A program made the translations under genes and the position numbers. DNA of 64,000 nucleotides. Origin: Phytophthora colocasiae. Its lineage: Eukaryota; Oomycota; Peronosporomycetes; Peronosporales; Peronosporaceae. The stretch is taken from positions 1,019,001-1,083,000 of the forward strand of contig JAGKQI010000079.1 of NCBI GenBank assembly GCA_018806915.1, in the 5' to 3' direction. A model generated the notes under the pieces. It worked only from the letters and a program-made list of their open reading frames with translations. It searched no databases and was not told where the DNA came from. This document shows positions 29,380 through 39,140 of the stretch, piece after piece. Within the stretch, counting starts at the first letter, position 1. The number at the start of each line of letters is the position of its first letter.

Positions 29380-30528
29380 ATGGCCTCTACTAGTTCAAGT
29401 TCCGTCGGAGGCACCGTGCACGCCACATCAGTGTACTTGGGAAGCCTCAATGACTCCGAGACTACTCCAGTTCCAACAGAAACAGTCAACAACACTAACA
29501 GCAGCTACCAAACTACCATCAGTGCTCCTCTACTGGTAGGTATCATCGCCGCATCAGTGATTGTATTCGTGGCCGTCCTCTTCCTGGTCCGGTCCGGGCG
29601 TCGTCGATATGAGCCCAAGTTGTTATCTCCAAGTACATCAGCGTTCCAGGGAGTGACGTCGACAACAGCATCTGAAAACACGAATGTCCTCGGATCAAGT
29701 GCCGTATCGACGGTCGTGAATTCATCGTTAATGCAGACGTTCAAATTATCCAGACTGTCGGCTAAAGAGCCGTCAGGTGAGCATTCGGTAATTGATATCC
29801 CTGACATCCCAGTGAGAGACACACAGGTTTCTCGAAGAACCAGTCTGATCAGTGGTAAGTCGGTCTTTTCAGCCTCCATCCTGATGCTTCGATCGTCTCT
29901 TCCTACGATTCTTGCGTCCCGATCTTCACGTGCAAGTCGAACCAACGAGCCCCAAGAACTAAACACCCCAGCATCAACTTCCTCCTTCGCTCAAACGGAT
30001 CAAAACACTCAACTTGACGCGTGGAGAGAGCTCTCCGAGACGTGCTGGTCCATTGGGCCAGGCAGTGACAGTGAGACGGAAAGCGGGCGGTTCATGATGC
30101 CGTTCGCTCCACAGTCACAGGCGAAGGATGGCGTTCTGGTTCTAGCTCGCCGATTGTCAACACTTTCTGATGGGGTCGCGGATATCGAGGAGGAAGTTGA
30201 GAAGGATATTAACTCTCTGGATGATTCTTCACGTCGACGGGATCTCGTGATGAGTTCTCTGGATAACTTATCCCCCAGAAAGGAGCGAGGTATCAGTCAG
30301 TTTGATGACTCCTCCCCTCGACGAGTACGCGGACTCAGTGCGCTTGATAGCCGAAGGAAAGCTGAACTCGACACAAACAAATCTGGGACTTCGTACTTCT
30401 CAGTTGACTCGGACTACATGTACTATGATGAAACGATCAAGGACAGCAGCTCCGTTCTCTTCGATAGTGACAGTGACAGTTTAAGCAGCAGTGACAGTGA
30501 CGACAGCTTGCGGGAGGAAGAATTCTAG
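29380..30528 (+). CDS. Ectodomain-less single-pass membrane protein (paralogue)
   Basis: 382 residues, intronless. A short Ser/Thr-rich N-terminus with NxT/S sites (residues 1-48) runs into one membrane helix (about 49-71, LLVGIIAASVIVFVAVLFLV) followed by Arg residues. The long Ser/Asp-rich cytoplasmic tail has a repeated DDSS-RR-RG pattern (about residues 282-328) and an acidic Ser end closing REEEF. The end resembles KEREF of the gene at 26641, and the layout matches the other three membrane proteins, but the Cys-rich ectodomain and signal peptide are absent. It is either truncated or a tail-anchored-like form. Its stop lies only 32 bp from the stop of the convergent ATPase gene. Confidence 0.6.
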   Translation: MASTSSSSVGGTVHATSVYLGSLNDSETTPVPTETVNNTNSSYQTTISAPLLVGIIAASVIVFVAVLFLVRSGRRRYEPKLLSPSTSAFQGVTSTTASENTNVLGSSAVSTVVNSSLMQTFKLSRLSAKEPSGEHSVIDIPDIPVRDTQVSRRTSLISGKSVFSASILMLRSSLPTILASRSSRASRTNEPQELNTPASTSSFAQTDQNTQLDAWRELSETCWSIGPGSDSETESGRFMMPFAPQSQAKDGVLVLARRLSTLSDGVADIEEEVEKDINSLDDSSRRRDLVMSSLDNLSPRKERGISQFDDSSPRRVRGLSALDSRRKAELDTNKSGTSYFSVDSDYMYYDETIKDSSSVLFDSDSDSLSSSDSDDSLREEEF

Positions 30529-30560
30529 CAAGTTGCCAATTAACCTCGATGTGAAAGTAT

Positions 30561-33500
30561 TTATCCATCCGTAAGGCTCCATTTCTGTCTCCATTTTGGG
30601 AGCATTCGAGTTGCAATCAACTCCCAGCTCATACATGCTGCTAATTCTCCGATGAAGAGGCCGAACAATTTCCATCGGAATGAAATTGGGATCTCTAACA
30701 ATTGAAAAGCTTCGTTGACTGCATCCGAATTATCCAGAAGTAGCCACAGATTCACAACCAGCTCCACGACTAACGTCATTGTGAAGCTAATGTTCGAGTA
30801 GAATGGCTGTCGAAACGGGTCCTTCACGTTCAAAGCTGCTGCTGCAACAATGTACTGCAAGTGGACGAACAACCAGATCACGGTATCCTCATAACCGTAT
30901 TCTGGATTCTCCATATCGAAATTCTTGAAAACTGCACAGGATGGTGAGATAGAGGCGTCGCCTCTGACGAAAGCTATTGCGTCCTGGATAGAGCAGAACC
31001 AAGTTGACTCGTGAACCAGCAAAGCGAATGCTATTGCGAAAAATGCCGCAAAAATCGAGAGGTGTCCCAGTAAAGACGCCACAACTTCCAATGAGAACAA
31101 ACTGCTAGGAGGAACAGAACTCGACAGTTTGCTGGACGGACCAGTGTACAACATACTCAGTGCGAGAGCAAGCACAATGACCAGGTCGTCCCAGAAATAT
31201 TGGTTGTCTGTGAGTTCAATACGAACACCAGCCGAGGTACCAATCTGAGCCTCGACACTGACCATACTTAACTGGATGATCGGATACAGCACCATGTACT
31301 TAAAGCCCAGGAACGAAGTTGTCAAGGCGCAACGCCCCTCACGGATCAACACGGGAACGTCTGAAATCGCCTTCGCCTTGCTAGTGAATGGAGCCACAAT
31401 CGACGCCTCTGCGCTGGATAACGCCAACCCCACGTGCGCAGCTTTCAAAGCTCCACAGTCGTTCGTACCGTCCCCACACATCCCCACCACCAGGCCAAGA
31501 GAGATGAGCTGTTCCACGATCCACGCCTTTTGCTGCGGCCTCACACGCGTGAACACTGGTGTCTGCTGGATGATCCGACGGACGACGTCAACGCCGTACT
31601 CTTGCTGAAGCTTGCCCAGAGCGACGCCCGTGATGGCCAGATCGTACTTATTCAATATCAACTCCATGTTGCTGGAATCGAAGTTCGTCCACTGCACTAT
31701 ATCCGTCTTCTTGACATCATCGACGGGTACGAACACGACATCTCCAGTGTGTTCGTCTACATCGACTACAGCTACGTTACACTTCAACTTCATCTCCAGT
31801 TCGCGACACACGTGAACTGCAGTCAATGCGTTGTCCCCTGTAATCACTCGGATGTCGATGTCGGCCATGTACAACTCTTTCAGCATGGCTTTCGATTCGA
31901 GCTTGAGCTCGTTCTTGAACAGTGCGAGGCCTTCAAACTCGACATCACTTTCAACTTGACCTCTATCGTTCACGTCAATGAGAACATTCGGATGTAGCTC
32001 CTTCACACCGAAGCCGATACAGTAGAATCCGTCGGCTGAGTAGGAAAACGTTTTGTGTTTCAGATCGAATGGAGTGGAGGTTGATATGGCGCTGATTGCC
32101 TCCGATGAACCTTTGACGAAGACAAATCGTTTCCCTGTGGAGATTTCCTCTACGACGACGCTGGAACGTTGACAAGTGGCGTCGAATGGGAACCGCTTAG
32201 TAATGCCGTACATGGTAGAGTTCATGTCTGGGCCGATCACTACAGCTGAGTACTTGGAATCGATTGAGCTCTGCATCGTGTAGTGTGCGGCGTTGAACAT
32301 GGCCACTTCCAGTGCGTAACCTTGAACTATTCCTTGATTCTCGGATAGTCCATGGCAAGTTGCCATCGCGAGTCGAAGCCTCTCTGGGATCACAGTATCT
32401 GGATATGACTTTGTCATAGCTACTCCAACGAAAAGAAGATCTTCTTTCGTGAGTGTCCCCGTCTTGTCAAAACAGAAGCACGAGAGCTGGCCACATGAAT
32501 TCACTCGTTGCGAGTCAATGCAATAGATATCTTGTCGATGCAGGCGATGCATTGAAAACCCGATACCAGAAGTGAGAACAAGCGGTAAAGCAGGAGGAAC
32601 AGCCACCGTAATGAGATCCAGCGAGTCAAACAGCGTGTCCATAAACGGAGTCCCAACATGAAATCCATCCACTAAACGTTTAATGAACGCTGTAATGGCA
32701 ACTATCCAGAGAATCGCCAGGTACCGATAACTGTCGCGCTCAAACTCAAACGAAATCTGTTTCGGGCATACAATACTCCGGAAGAGTTCACCCTTACCAG
32801 TGGAGAAACCTGTGCTCATTACCACACCCTTGCACAGTTCTCCTTGTTCGAACACGCGAATGATGGTCGATCCAGCATGTAAAACGGATGTCTTGTGCTT
32901 TTCTTGCGCTGTTGTTTCAGTGATTAAGCCTTTCCCCACTGCTGGCTGTTTGTTAACAGGTATCGCTTCACCTGTGAGCGAAGCTTCATCCACCGTACAT
33001 CCACCAGATAGCAGTAAAATGTCCGCACACACAGTGCCTTCACTTATTAGAACGACGTCACCTGGAACCAACTCCGTCTCGTGAACTTGAATCGTTCTTG
33101 AACTGCGTAAAACCTGGATCTTCCTGTGGCTGTCCACTAATTCCCGTAGTCGGTTGTTGTTCGAGACTTCGGAGTAGATCTCGTACGTTAAGGATATTGA
33201 CGACATCAATAGAATTACAAGAGCGTACTTGGTGTAGGCCTTGAACAGCCAAACGGCAATACTGAAGATCTGGAAAACATAGAACGGATGTATCAACTTG
33301 ACGAAGAGAAGTTCCGAGACACTGGGCTTGTCAATAGAGATTCGGTTAGACCCGAACAGTTCTCGTCTTGTCTTGACGATATGTTCGTCCAAACCGGAAT
33401 CTGCTCGGCTTCGAAGCTTGGTCATATCCTCCCGGATCGTTGCGAGATAACGTCGAAACTCCCCCCGCTCATAGTCATAAGTATATCGTTGTTTTTTAAA

Positions 33501-33872
33501 CTCGAACCAGATCCAAGGGACTTTCGTTCGGTAGTCGTCTTCCTTTGGTGCTGGATGGTGTACTGGACACTCAACCCAATGAGCTCGCACTCCGTCTCCA
33601 TGTACATGAATCAGCATAACATCTGCATCACTTATTGAGGAGAAGGGCAGTGATATGCGAGCCAAACGCGTGAAGAATTGGGGGTACCAGGTAGAGATCA
33701 GGAGTAATGAGCCACCAGATATGACACACATAAAGCAGAAGAGAGCATAACGCAAACGAGAGAACGCGAACGGTAGCATACGGAGATGCTCATTGGACGC
33801 ATACACGAGCTGCGAGCGCTGCCCTGTCAGGTCGTCGATGGGGACTAGAAGCTGCTCACGGAGACTCTTCAT
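30561..33872 (-). CDS. P5B-type ATPase (ATP13A-like), copy A
   Basis: P-type cation/polyamine-transporting ATPase of the P5B class, as in the lysosomal or vacuolar ATP13A2 group. 1,103 residues, intronless. The hallmark AVPPALPLVL (PPALP) of P5B pumps lies in membrane helix 4. The phosphorylated Asp is D469 in CFDKTGTLT. Further motifs are TGEA in the actuator domain (SLTGEAIPVN), the nucleotide domain, VITGDNALTAVH and the hinge GDGTNDCGALKAAHVG. An N-terminal hydrophobic hairpin (FCFMCVISGGSLLLIST) is typical of P5 ATPases. The start aligns with copy B at 39141 (both M-x-x-L...VP). No key motif is missing. The substrate is inferred from the class only. Convergent with 29380, 32 bp apart. 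Confidence 0.93.
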   Translation of the reverse strand: MKSLREQLLVPIDDLTGQRSQLVYASNEHLRMLPFAFSRLRYALFCFMCVISGGSLLLISTWYPQFFTRLARISLPFSSISDADVMLIHVHGDGVRAHWVECPVHHPAPKEDDYRTKVPWIWFEFKKQRYTYDYERGEFRRYLATIREDMTKLRSRADSGLDEHIVKTRRELFGSNRISIDKPSVSELLFVKLIHPFYVFQIFSIAVWLFKAYTKYALVILLMSSISLTYEIYSEVSNNNRLRELVDSHRKIQVLRSSRTIQVHETELVPGDVVLISEGTVCADILLLSGGCTVDEASLTGEAIPVNKQPAVGKGLITETTAQEKHKTSVLHAGSTIIRVFEQGELCKGVVMSTGFSTGKGELFRSIVCPKQISFEFERDSYRYLAILWIVAITAFIKRLVDGFHVGTPFMDTLFDSLDLITVAVPPALPLVLTSGIGFSMHRLHRQDIYCIDSQRVNSCGQLSCFCFDKTGTLTKEDLLFVGVAMTKSYPDTVIPERLRLAMATCHGLSENQGIVQGYALEVAMFNAAHYTMQSSIDSKYSAVVIGPDMNSTMYGITKRFPFDATCQRSSVVVEEISTGKRFVFVKGSSEAISAISTSTPFDLKHKTFSYSADGFYCIGFGVKELHPNVLIDVNDRGQVESDVEFEGLALFKNELKLESKAMLKELYMADIDIRVITGDNALTAVHVCRELEMKLKCNVAVVDVDEHTGDVVFVPVDDVKKTDIVQWTNFDSSNMELILNKYDLAITGVALGKLQQEYGVDVVRRIIQQTPVFTRVRPQQKAWIVEQLISLGLVVGMCGDGTNDCGALKAAHVGLALSSAEASIVAPFTSKAKAISDVPVLIREGRCALTTSFLGFKYMVLYPIIQLSMVSVEAQIGTSAGVRIELTDNQYFWDDLVIVLALALSMLYTGPSSKLSSSVPPSSLFSLEVVASLLGHLSIFAAFFAIAFALLVHESTWFCSIQDAIAFVRGDASISPSCAVFKNFDMENPEYGYEDTVIWLFVHLQYIVAAAALNVKDPFRQPFYSNISFTMTLVVELVVNLWLLLDNSDAVNEAFQLLEIPISFRWKLFGLFIGELAACMSWELIATRMLPKWRQKWSLTDG

Positions 33873-33917
33873 CTAGACTGTCATAACCAAGATACATCGG
33901 CGCCGCATAACGTAAAA

Positions 33918-33954
33918 TCATATCATATAACAACTGTCATAAGATATGATATGA
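33918..33954. promoter_or_regulatory. 11-bp inverted repeat upstream of ATPase copy A
   Basis: TCATATCATAT (33918-33928) and ATATGATATGA (33944-33954) are perfect inverted partners 15 bp apart, 46-82 bp upstream of the ATPase start. It could bind a dimeric regulator or form an RNA hairpin in the leader. Confidence 0.35.
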
Positions 33955-34196
33955 CGAGAAGGGATGGAAGTGGAAAGAAGTGACGTCTGCCTTGATGCAT
34001 TGCACGGGATAAAGTTGATGCGCTCCAGCCAACAAGTGCCAGCGAATGAAAGCTACCGCTATGGAGGTGACACCGTGTGGGTAGCGCATTCTACCGTGTC
34101 CGACTTGATGTACAACTTCAACAGGTATTTTATTCTTAGTCGCTTATGATACTTTTGTTACGAGGACAGTAAAACTAGACTTCGTGCTGCTCTGAC
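33955..34196. other. Spacer between ATPase A and the membrane-protein gene
   Basis: The part near 34080-34196 resembles 36960-37078 (shared GTGTCCGACTT, ACAGGTAT and GTGCTGCTCTGA blocks). The tandem duplication of the two membrane-protein genes therefore reaches into their 3' flanks. Confidence 0.55.
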
Positions 34197-35912
34197 TCAG
34201 TCTCTCGGTGATACGGAGCCCACGTCAAACGACAACGCAACGCGACTCGAAGTGGTGCCCAATTCCAATGGGTAGATGTGTTCGCTAGCGTCCGTGTCCC
34301 GGATATCATACTCTGCACTGTTCAGGCTCGAGAGGCTTGAAGAGAAACTCGCGATTGTGTTGGAGACGAATTCGTCATCGTCGTCCTCTTCCATCAACAG
34401 CGAAGTTTCACGCTTCCTGGGCTCTGTGGAGACGTCTGACTCCCGTAGAGATCCGACGCTGTAGGTCGACGATACCAATCGGAACGAGTCTTCTAAACTA
34501 CCTTCCGACTCGTAGGTCTGTCCACTTGGTGGCGGTGCGCTTTCGTATTCGGAGCTCATGCTTGATGAGAAACTCACTTGTGTGTTGTTCGTATCGAAGA
34601 TCGGGTCGTGTGTAGGTGACGGCAGCTCCGATACTGGCGGGCCGTGCGAAGAATCAAACTGTCGTTCAGCAGGAACAGCCTTCACAGTGTTCAACCGAGC
34701 ACTGCTAGCACTAGCTTTAGCACTCCCCGTACGTGCGTTGCCATCAGATAACTTCCGGCTGTACGACCGGTACTGGTGCGTCGAAGCGTACGCTGCCGGC
34801 GTCTGGAAGTGGTCATCCGGGCCGATCACAACGATTGAGGCCAGCGGCGTGTTGTCACTCAAGCTGCTGTTTCCACGGCGTCTGTTATGACGGTATCCTC
34901 CGTCAAGGCGATGGGTCATTGGCGTCGCTATGGAGGAATCGTCGTCCGTGTACTCGTCGACTGGAGTTCCCAACGCCTTCTTCTTCCTGGCTTGATCCTT
35001 CCGTATAGCAACGAACACGGCGATAGCAGCGACGACAGCGACACCGCACATGACGGTGCCAACCGCCACTAACCGTGTTCCCGACCAGTCTGAATCCGTG
35101 GATCTGCCGTTGTTGGTATCAAGCTGATGTGTCGACCCGTCCGACGGCCGGATAATGTTCTGACCTGTTGAGGGGGCAGAAGTTTGAGAAGGCTCCACCG
35201 TTCCGAGATCACCCGTGATGACATTGTCTTCATTCGTTGCCTGAGAATTAGATCCATCCGGCAATAGAGTGAGACTCACCGCTGCTGTAGCACTAGGAGT
35301 TGCAGTAGGACTTGGGTCCGAATTCGAGCCGATAGAGCTCATGATCGTGTCGAAACTCGAACTACTACCGACGTCGACACTTGTATCACTACTAGATGAG
35401 CTTGAACTCACACCTGCACTTGCATCACTTCCACTGGTGATAGCAATCTCCGAGCTGGTGCTGGAAGAGGAATCACCGACGTTAACGTCGTCGTCAAAGG
35501 AACCGGAAGAATTTCTGTCCGTGCAGAACTCATACTTGGATCCGTCGGTACTTGTACAAGTCGTAGGATCTCCCGATCCGACGCAGACAACCCAGGCGAC
35601 GGTCACTCCAGCTACAGACGCGACCTTCTTCTCTCGACACGTACAGTGTTCACACAGTGTCGCATCAGTTCCCGTAGCATTGGCACATTGCACGTATCCA
35701 GCCGGGAACAGCTCCTGCGGGTCGCTAGTGTTGACAACATAGAGGTTTTCACTCGAGTATTACTCGATCTCACACTGAGCGCGTGCGATTACTCGACTCG
35801 AGTAATCGCACGCGCTCAGTGTGAGATCAGTAGAAGATGCCGCATCGCAATGAACAGCGTAAAGCTGAACGGATACGAAGATCAATAGACACCGGAACCA
35901 AAAGAGTGTCAT
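34197..35912 (-). pseudogene. Cys-rich membrane protein interrupted by a palindromic insertion
   Basis: The ATG at 35912 opens a signal peptide (MTLFWFRCLLIFVSVQLYA) and the mature start HCDAASSTDLTLSACDYSS. A 45-nt insertion (about 35752-35796) follows; it is a multiple of three but contains an in-frame TAA. After it the same frame resumes as ENLYVVNTSDPQEL and runs to 34197. The rest encodes a Cys-rich ectodomain (GYVQC...CEHCTCR...VVCVG...TTCTS...YEFC), a Ser-rich linker, a membrane helix (about 281-303, LVAVGTVMCGVAVVAAIAVF) and a 270-residue Ser-rich cytoplasmic tail. The paralogue at 37079 lacks the insertion, which makes a break here more likely than an alternative gene structure. A GT..AG removal of the insert does not restore the expected frame. 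Confidence 0.75.
35766..35828. repeat. 63-nt perfect palindrome inside a coding region
   Basis: Arms 35766-35796 and 35798-35828 (31 nt each) are exact reverse complements around a single C at 35797. One arm is the gene's own coding sequence (…TDLTLSACDYS); the other is its inverted copy, part of the 45-nt insertion. Confidence 0.95.
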
Positions 35913-37078
35913 GTTACTCGGATCTCGTTAGTACTGAAATGGTTCCGAACTAAGTCGCAAAACTGTTTGGAGCCTAATGAACGCTCGGATAACCCCAGCA
36001 ATATCAGTGACTAGACAGCTGGTGGGCTGCACCCTCACCTCGTGGAGCTTTATGTCGAGCGTCAATGTGGCGAGTACGTTTCACCGGATGGAGCTTTTAG
36101 TCTCTCGCTAGCCGTCCGCGTGTGCCCTGGTCACAGATGGCCTGATACGTCTGGGTGTCGTCGTGGTCTTAGGCCCTAGTCTAAGTAAAATCGAGGCCGA
36201 AATTCTTGTAGGGATTGAGGTGGGCTTGAACGAGTCTATGGTCCAAGCAAAACAGTTCTGTGAATATCGGTAATGCCGAACCTGCAAGCTGGTCAGTTCC
36301 GAGTTGAGATAACTAGATTTATGTCGGCTGCACAAAGCTCTATTACGTGCGTTTATCACGTGTTGGAATGCGCCGAAGCACGCACCTAGATACAGGCGAA
36401 GGCCAAAACATTGGCACACAGACAGAGGACGGCAACCTTGTCTTGACCGAGTGGAAGACCGACTGTGCAGGACGTAGTACAGGGAGTAGGTAGCTGAAAG
36501 CTAGCTTACATCCCTCATGTGTGTATGTTTGGTACACAAAGTACTAGTACCTTGAATCGAGGTGCTAATGGGGTCCGACGTTTGCAGTGACTGGGCCACT
36601 GCAGAACCATCCATTCTATATCCGAAAGCAACTACCGTATTCGGAGACCACACGTGATGAATCACATTATGCTAGACATCGAGCATGTTGATGCCAAAAC
36701 TAAGTTTTGAGCTCTGTCCCGGAGGAGGAAGGATTCTGTTGATTGACATATATCTCGTTTTGCTAAATAATCTTGGCCGAACTTCGCGGCTTGGTCTGGA
36801 ACCACACGAAATACCAGTGCATCGGATCCCTTGAACTTCCATGTCATTGAAATGGCATTTGTGACGCATTCTTGAATCTGGAGAATGGGCCTACCAATCC
36901 CAAAAACATTTTTGAGCTAGTTGATGCTCACAGGGGGGGGGAGGGGGCAATAGCGGTTTTGACCGTGTTTCAACCGTGTCCGACTTCACTAACAGGTATC
37001 TATTGATTCTTACGCACATGTTCCCAATGCATGCTCCTATGATACTACTGCTGTTAACTAGACTACGTGCTGCTCTGA
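35913..37078. other. Spacer between the tandem membrane-protein duplicates
   Basis: The first 240 bp (to about 36150) match 38480-38710 with many substitutions (shared CCGAACTAAGTCGCA, AATATCAGTGACTAGACAGC, GCACCCTCACCTCGTGG), so the duplication includes the 5' flank. A G-rich run lies near 36931. No gene is seen. Confidence 0.5.
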
Positions 37079-38476
37079 TCAGTCTCTCGATGAGACGGAG
37101 CCTGTGTCAAAGGATAACGCAACGCGACTCGAAGTCAGCTCCGACGGGTGCATGCATTTGCTCACGTTCGTGTCCCTGATGTCGTTCTCTGCGCTGTTCA
37201 GACTCGAGAGACTTGACGACGAGAAACTCGCGATCGTATTGGAGGACTTCTCATCGTCCTGCTCTTCCATAGGTAGCGAGGTCTCACGCTTCCTGGGCTC
37301 TGTGGAGACATCTGAATCGTGCTGAGATCCAACCGTGTAGGTCGAGTCTGCTAAATTTCCTTCCGACTCGTAGGTCTGCCCACCTGGTGGTGGTACGCTC
37401 TCGTTCTCGGAGCTCATGCTTGACGAGAAACTCACTTGTGTGTTATTCGAATCGAAGATCGGGTCGTGTGTAGGCAACGGCAGCTCCGATACCGGCGGAC
37501 CGTGCGAAGTATCGAACTGTTGTGCAGCAGGAATCGCCAACCGGACGCTGTCACCTCTAGCATTAGCACTCTCCGTACGTGCGTAGCTATCAGATAATGT
37601 CCGACTGTACGACCGGTGCTGATGTGTCGAAGCGTACGTTGTCGGCGTCTGGTAATCATCGTCCGGGCCGATCACAACGATTGAGGCCAGCGGTGTATTG
37701 TCGCTGTTGTTTCCGTGGCGTCTGGTGTGACGGTATCCTCCATCAAGGCGATGGGTCATTGGCGTCGCTAGGGAGGAGTCGTTGTTGGTATACTCGTCAG
37801 CTGGAGTTCCCAATGCCTTCCTCTTCCTGGCTTGGTAATTCCGTATAGCAACGAACACGGCGATAGCAGCGACGGCAGTGACGCCGCTTATGGCGGTGCC
37901 AACAGCTACTAACCGTGTTCTCGACCAGTCTGTGGAGGAGTTGCCGTTGTTGGTATCGAACTCGTTTGTCGACCCGTCCGACGGCCGGATGGTTTGAGAA
38001 GGCTCCTCCGTTCCGAGATCACCCGTGATGACATTGTCTTCATTCGTTGCTTGAGACCCGGATCCGTCCACTAATAGCGTGAGATTCACCGCTTTTGTAG
38101 CACTAGGCGTTGCAACAGGGCTCGAGTACGAGTTTGAGCCAACGGAGCTCATGATCGTGTCGATACTTGAACTACCAATTGCGACGCTTGCATCACTACT
38201 GGACGAACTTGAACTCACACCTGCACTTGCATCACTTCCACTGGTGATAGCAATCTCCGAGCTGGTGCTGCAAGAGGAATCACCGACGTTAACGTCGTCG
38301 TCAAAGGAACCGGAAGAGTTTCTGTCCTCCTTCAGGTCACTGGTGGCAACGTAGAGGTTTTCACTTGAGTAATTGCATGCACTCAGTGTGAGATCAGTGG
38401 AAGATGCCGCATCGCAATGAACAGCGTAAAGCTGAATGGGTACGACGACCAATAGATGCCGGAACCAACGTGTCAT
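37079..38476 (-). CDS. Single-pass membrane protein, Cys-rich module deleted (paralogue)
   Basis: 465 residues, intronless, uninterrupted. Signal peptide MTRWFRHLLVVVPIQLYA, mature start HCDAASSTDLTLSACNYSS, then ENLYVATSDLKED runs straight into RNSSGSFDDDVNV. Relative to the neighbour at 34197 this skips about 62 residues holding most of the cysteines, an in-frame deletion. A Ser/Thr linker follows, then a membrane helix (about 188-210, LVAVGTAISGVTAVAAIAVF), a basic stop-transfer (RNYQARKRKALG) and a Ser-rich tail ending VALSFDTGSVSSRD, nearly the same end as 34197. It is divergently arranged with ATPase copy B. The function is unknown; without the Cys module it may no longer bind what its relatives bind. 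Confidence 0.72.
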   Translation of the reverse strand: MTRWFRHLLVVVPIQLYAVHCDAASSTDLTLSACNYSSENLYVATSDLKEDRNSSGSFDDDVNVGDSSCSTSSEIAITSGSDASAGVSSSSSSSDASVAIGSSSIDTIMSSVGSNSYSSPVATPSATKAVNLTLLVDGSGSQATNEDNVITGDLGTEEPSQTIRPSDGSTNEFDTNNGNSSTDWSRTRLVAVGTAISGVTAVAAIAVFVAIRNYQARKRKALGTPADEYTNNDSSLATPMTHRLDGGYRHTRRHGNNSDNTPLASIVVIGPDDDYQTPTTYASTHQHRSYSRTLSDSYARTESANARGDSVRLAIPAAQQFDTSHGPPVSELPLPTHDPIFDSNNTQVSFSSSMSSENESVPPPGGQTYESEGNLADSTYTVGSQHDSDVSTEPRKRETSLPMEEQDDEKSSNTIASFSSSSLSSLNSAENDIRDTNVSKCMHPSELTSSRVALSFDTGSVSSRD

Positions 38477-39140
38477 GTTACTCGGATCTTGCTAGTGTTG
38501 AAATGGGTCCGAACTAAGTCGCAGGACTGCTTGGAGTTCAACTAGCTGGAAAAGTCCCAGCAATATCAGTGACTAGACAGCTGGGGTGTTGCACCCTCAC
38601 CTCGTGGCCCTTCATGTTGAACGTCAATGGTGAGTAGGATGGTGTACTGTATGTAGTCTTTCGCTAGCTGTCCATGCGTGCCCCGGACACAGCTGGCTTG
38701 GTACCAGTGAGCCTGTCGCCGTAAGTGCCTCTGAGTGGCCGTGATCGTTTGCACTACCTGTCGTCCACAAGGATATTCAAACTAGAGTGTGAATAGCTGA
38801 ACACTGCAAATTCTCACAAAACTATTATCTGACCATCAACAGCGAGTCTCGAAACTGCAAACGTATTTCCGGTAAGGGCTGTGACTGTGAAAGCATCTGG
38901 GGCCGCTCAACTCCAGCTAACCTTACTCACTCTTTGTCGTTCTCATTCCACCAGCGATATGCTGTTACCGTATCGTTGACAACATAGACACTATTTCGGT
39001 TAGCTGAGACTGTCTTAGCAAACAAATACGACCACGTCATGAGACGTGGTCTCCGTGCGATGGTGCTGATGTCCTAGGTGGTCTCCTCTTGGAAACTCAC
39101 ACAACACTTTCCACCGCAGCAGTGATACGCTATACACATC
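38477..39140. promoter_or_regulatory. Divergent intergenic region between membrane protein and ATPase B
   Basis: 664 bp between opposing start codons. The first 230 bp are duplicated upstream of the gene at 34197. I see no clear core promoter box. Confidence 0.4.

Noticed and set aside
36931..36949. G-rich run as a G-quadruplex or regulatory site
   Set aside because: Only a single long run broken once; not four spaced tracts.
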